Assembly (NCBI GenBank): GCA_046542305.1
Contig: JBKHBQ010000226.1
Coordinates: 1 to 6,427 of the forward strand
Direction: 5' to 3'
Length of the DNA: 6,427 bases
Source of the DNA: JBKHBQ01 sp046542305
GTDB lineage: Bacteria; Bacteroidota; Bacteroidia; Bacteroidales; 4484-276
Part shown: positions 5,873 through 6,427 of the stretch, one piece after another
How the letters are laid out: the number at the start of each line of letters is the position of its first letter
Position numbering within the stretch: position 1 is the first letter of the stretch
Made by a program: the position numbers and the translations under genes
The notes under the pieces: model-generated
The model's input: only the letters and a program-made list of their open reading frames with translations
What the model was told of the DNA's origin: nothing
The model's database searches: none

Positions 5873-5888
5873 GCTGTTCCTGATTAGT

Positions 5889-6427
5889 TTACCTCAGGTT
5901 TTCCCAGTACCACGCTATGGCCTCCTCCAGTCCGCGTGAGATGTTGTACTGCGGAACGTACCCCAGCAGCCGCTGTGCCTTATCCACCGACGCCAGCGAG
6001 TGCAGGATGTCGCCCTGCCGCTTTTCACCCTTGATGGCTTCAACATTTGCAATTTCCGGATCGAAGCGGCTGAGATGGGTTTTCAGGTTTCCGATCAGTT
6101 CGTTAACGGTGGTGGCTTCACCGAAGGCCACATTGTATACGGTGTTGACGGCTTCGGGATTTTGGGTGACTGCCGCCAGCTCGTTGGCCTGGATCACATT
6201 TTCGATGTAGGTAAAATCGCGCGACTGTTCGCCGTCGCCATAGATGTAAGGCGGTTCGTGGTTGATCAGCAGCCGGATAAACTTCGGAATGGCAGCGGCA
6301 TAGGCGCCGTTCGGATCCTGGCGCCGGCCGAAAACGTTGAAATATCGCAGCCCGATGCATTCGATGCCGTACAAATCCGAAAAGACGCGGGCGTACAGCT
6401 CATTCACATACTTGGTTACGGCATAAG
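5889..6427 (-). CDS. NAD-dependent nucleotide-sugar 4-epimerase, WbpP/CapI-like (5' end missing)
   Basis: This is the C-terminal part, 179 codons plus two bases, of an extended short-chain dehydrogenase/reductase. Such enzymes oxidise and re-reduce C4 of a UDP-sugar with tightly bound NAD. The reading frame runs off the right edge with no start: the GTG at 6405-6407 is an internal valine of YAVTKYVNELYA, which carries the catalytic Y (6423-6425) and K (6411-6413) of YxxxK. Downstream are RYFNVFGRRQDPNGAYAAAI (from 6347) and GDGEQSRDF (6213-6239), which most resemble UDP-N-acetylglucosamine 4-epimerases such as WbpP; UDP-glucuronate 4-epimerase is an alternative. About 160 N-terminal residues, including the NAD-binding GxxGxxG, must lie beyond the window. 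Its likely job is supplying UDP-GalNAc or a related sugar for capsule or O-antigen. The secreted-protein gene follows 16 bp downstream. Confidence 0.9.
   Translation of the reverse strand, partial: YAVTKYVNELYARVFSDLYGIECIGLRYFNVFGRRQDPNGAYAAAIPKFIRLLINHEPPYIYGDGEQSRDFTYIENVIQANELAAVTQNPEAVNTVYNVAFGEATTVNELIGNLKTHLSRFDPEIANVEAIKGEKRQGDILHSLASVDKAQRLLGYVPQYNISRGLEEAIAWYWENLR

Overview
The window looks like chromosomal DNA from a member of the Bacteroidota, probably near Bacteroidales/Marinilabiliales; the genus is not resolvable. The reasons are: two secreted beta-barrel-type proteins ending in phenylalanine; a perfect TAnnTTTG-type -7 box ahead of one gene; mostly weak or absent Shine-Dalgarno sequences; and the style of the protein sequences. 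Most genes look moderate in GC (a sampled galK line is about 57%), but the toxin-antitoxin pair is clearly AT-richer (sampled lines 30-40%).

Layout, left to right. Positions 1-75 hold five copies of a 15-bp tandem repeat, open in two forward frames; they may be a minisatellite or the tail of a gene entering from the left. A minus-strand gene (96-1061) encodes an outer-membrane beta-barrel protein. It is divergent from a plus-strand pair: galactokinase galK (start chosen at 1242) and, 29 bp later, a polyphosphate kinase 2 (2435-3283). A strong hairpin terminator at about 3311-3342 closes that unit. Then come a stand-alone GNAT acetyltransferase (3415-3891) and a two-gene toxin-antitoxin module (3967-4610) with a 4-bp ATGA overlap and a complete PIN-domain acidic tetrad. 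The right third is on the minus strand. The 3' half of a nucleotide-sugar epimerase of the WbpP/CapI type (5889-6427, cut by the window edge) is followed 16 bp later by a secreted protein of unknown function with a helical N-terminal half and a barrel-like C-terminal half (4643-5872).

Functionally, galK feeds galactose into the Leloir pathway, and the right-edge epimerase probably interconverts UDP-HexNAc or related sugars for surface polysaccharide. PPK2 could recharge nucleotides from polyphosphate next to an ATP-consuming sugar kinase; this link is inferred only from gene order. The VapBC-like pair looks like an insertion between housekeeping genes. I see no CRISPR, tRNA, rRNA, insertion sequence or clearly novel multi-gene system. 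The least explained items are the 5' tandem repeat, the 409-aa unknown protein next to the epimerase, and the aromatic-rich segment of the first barrel protein.
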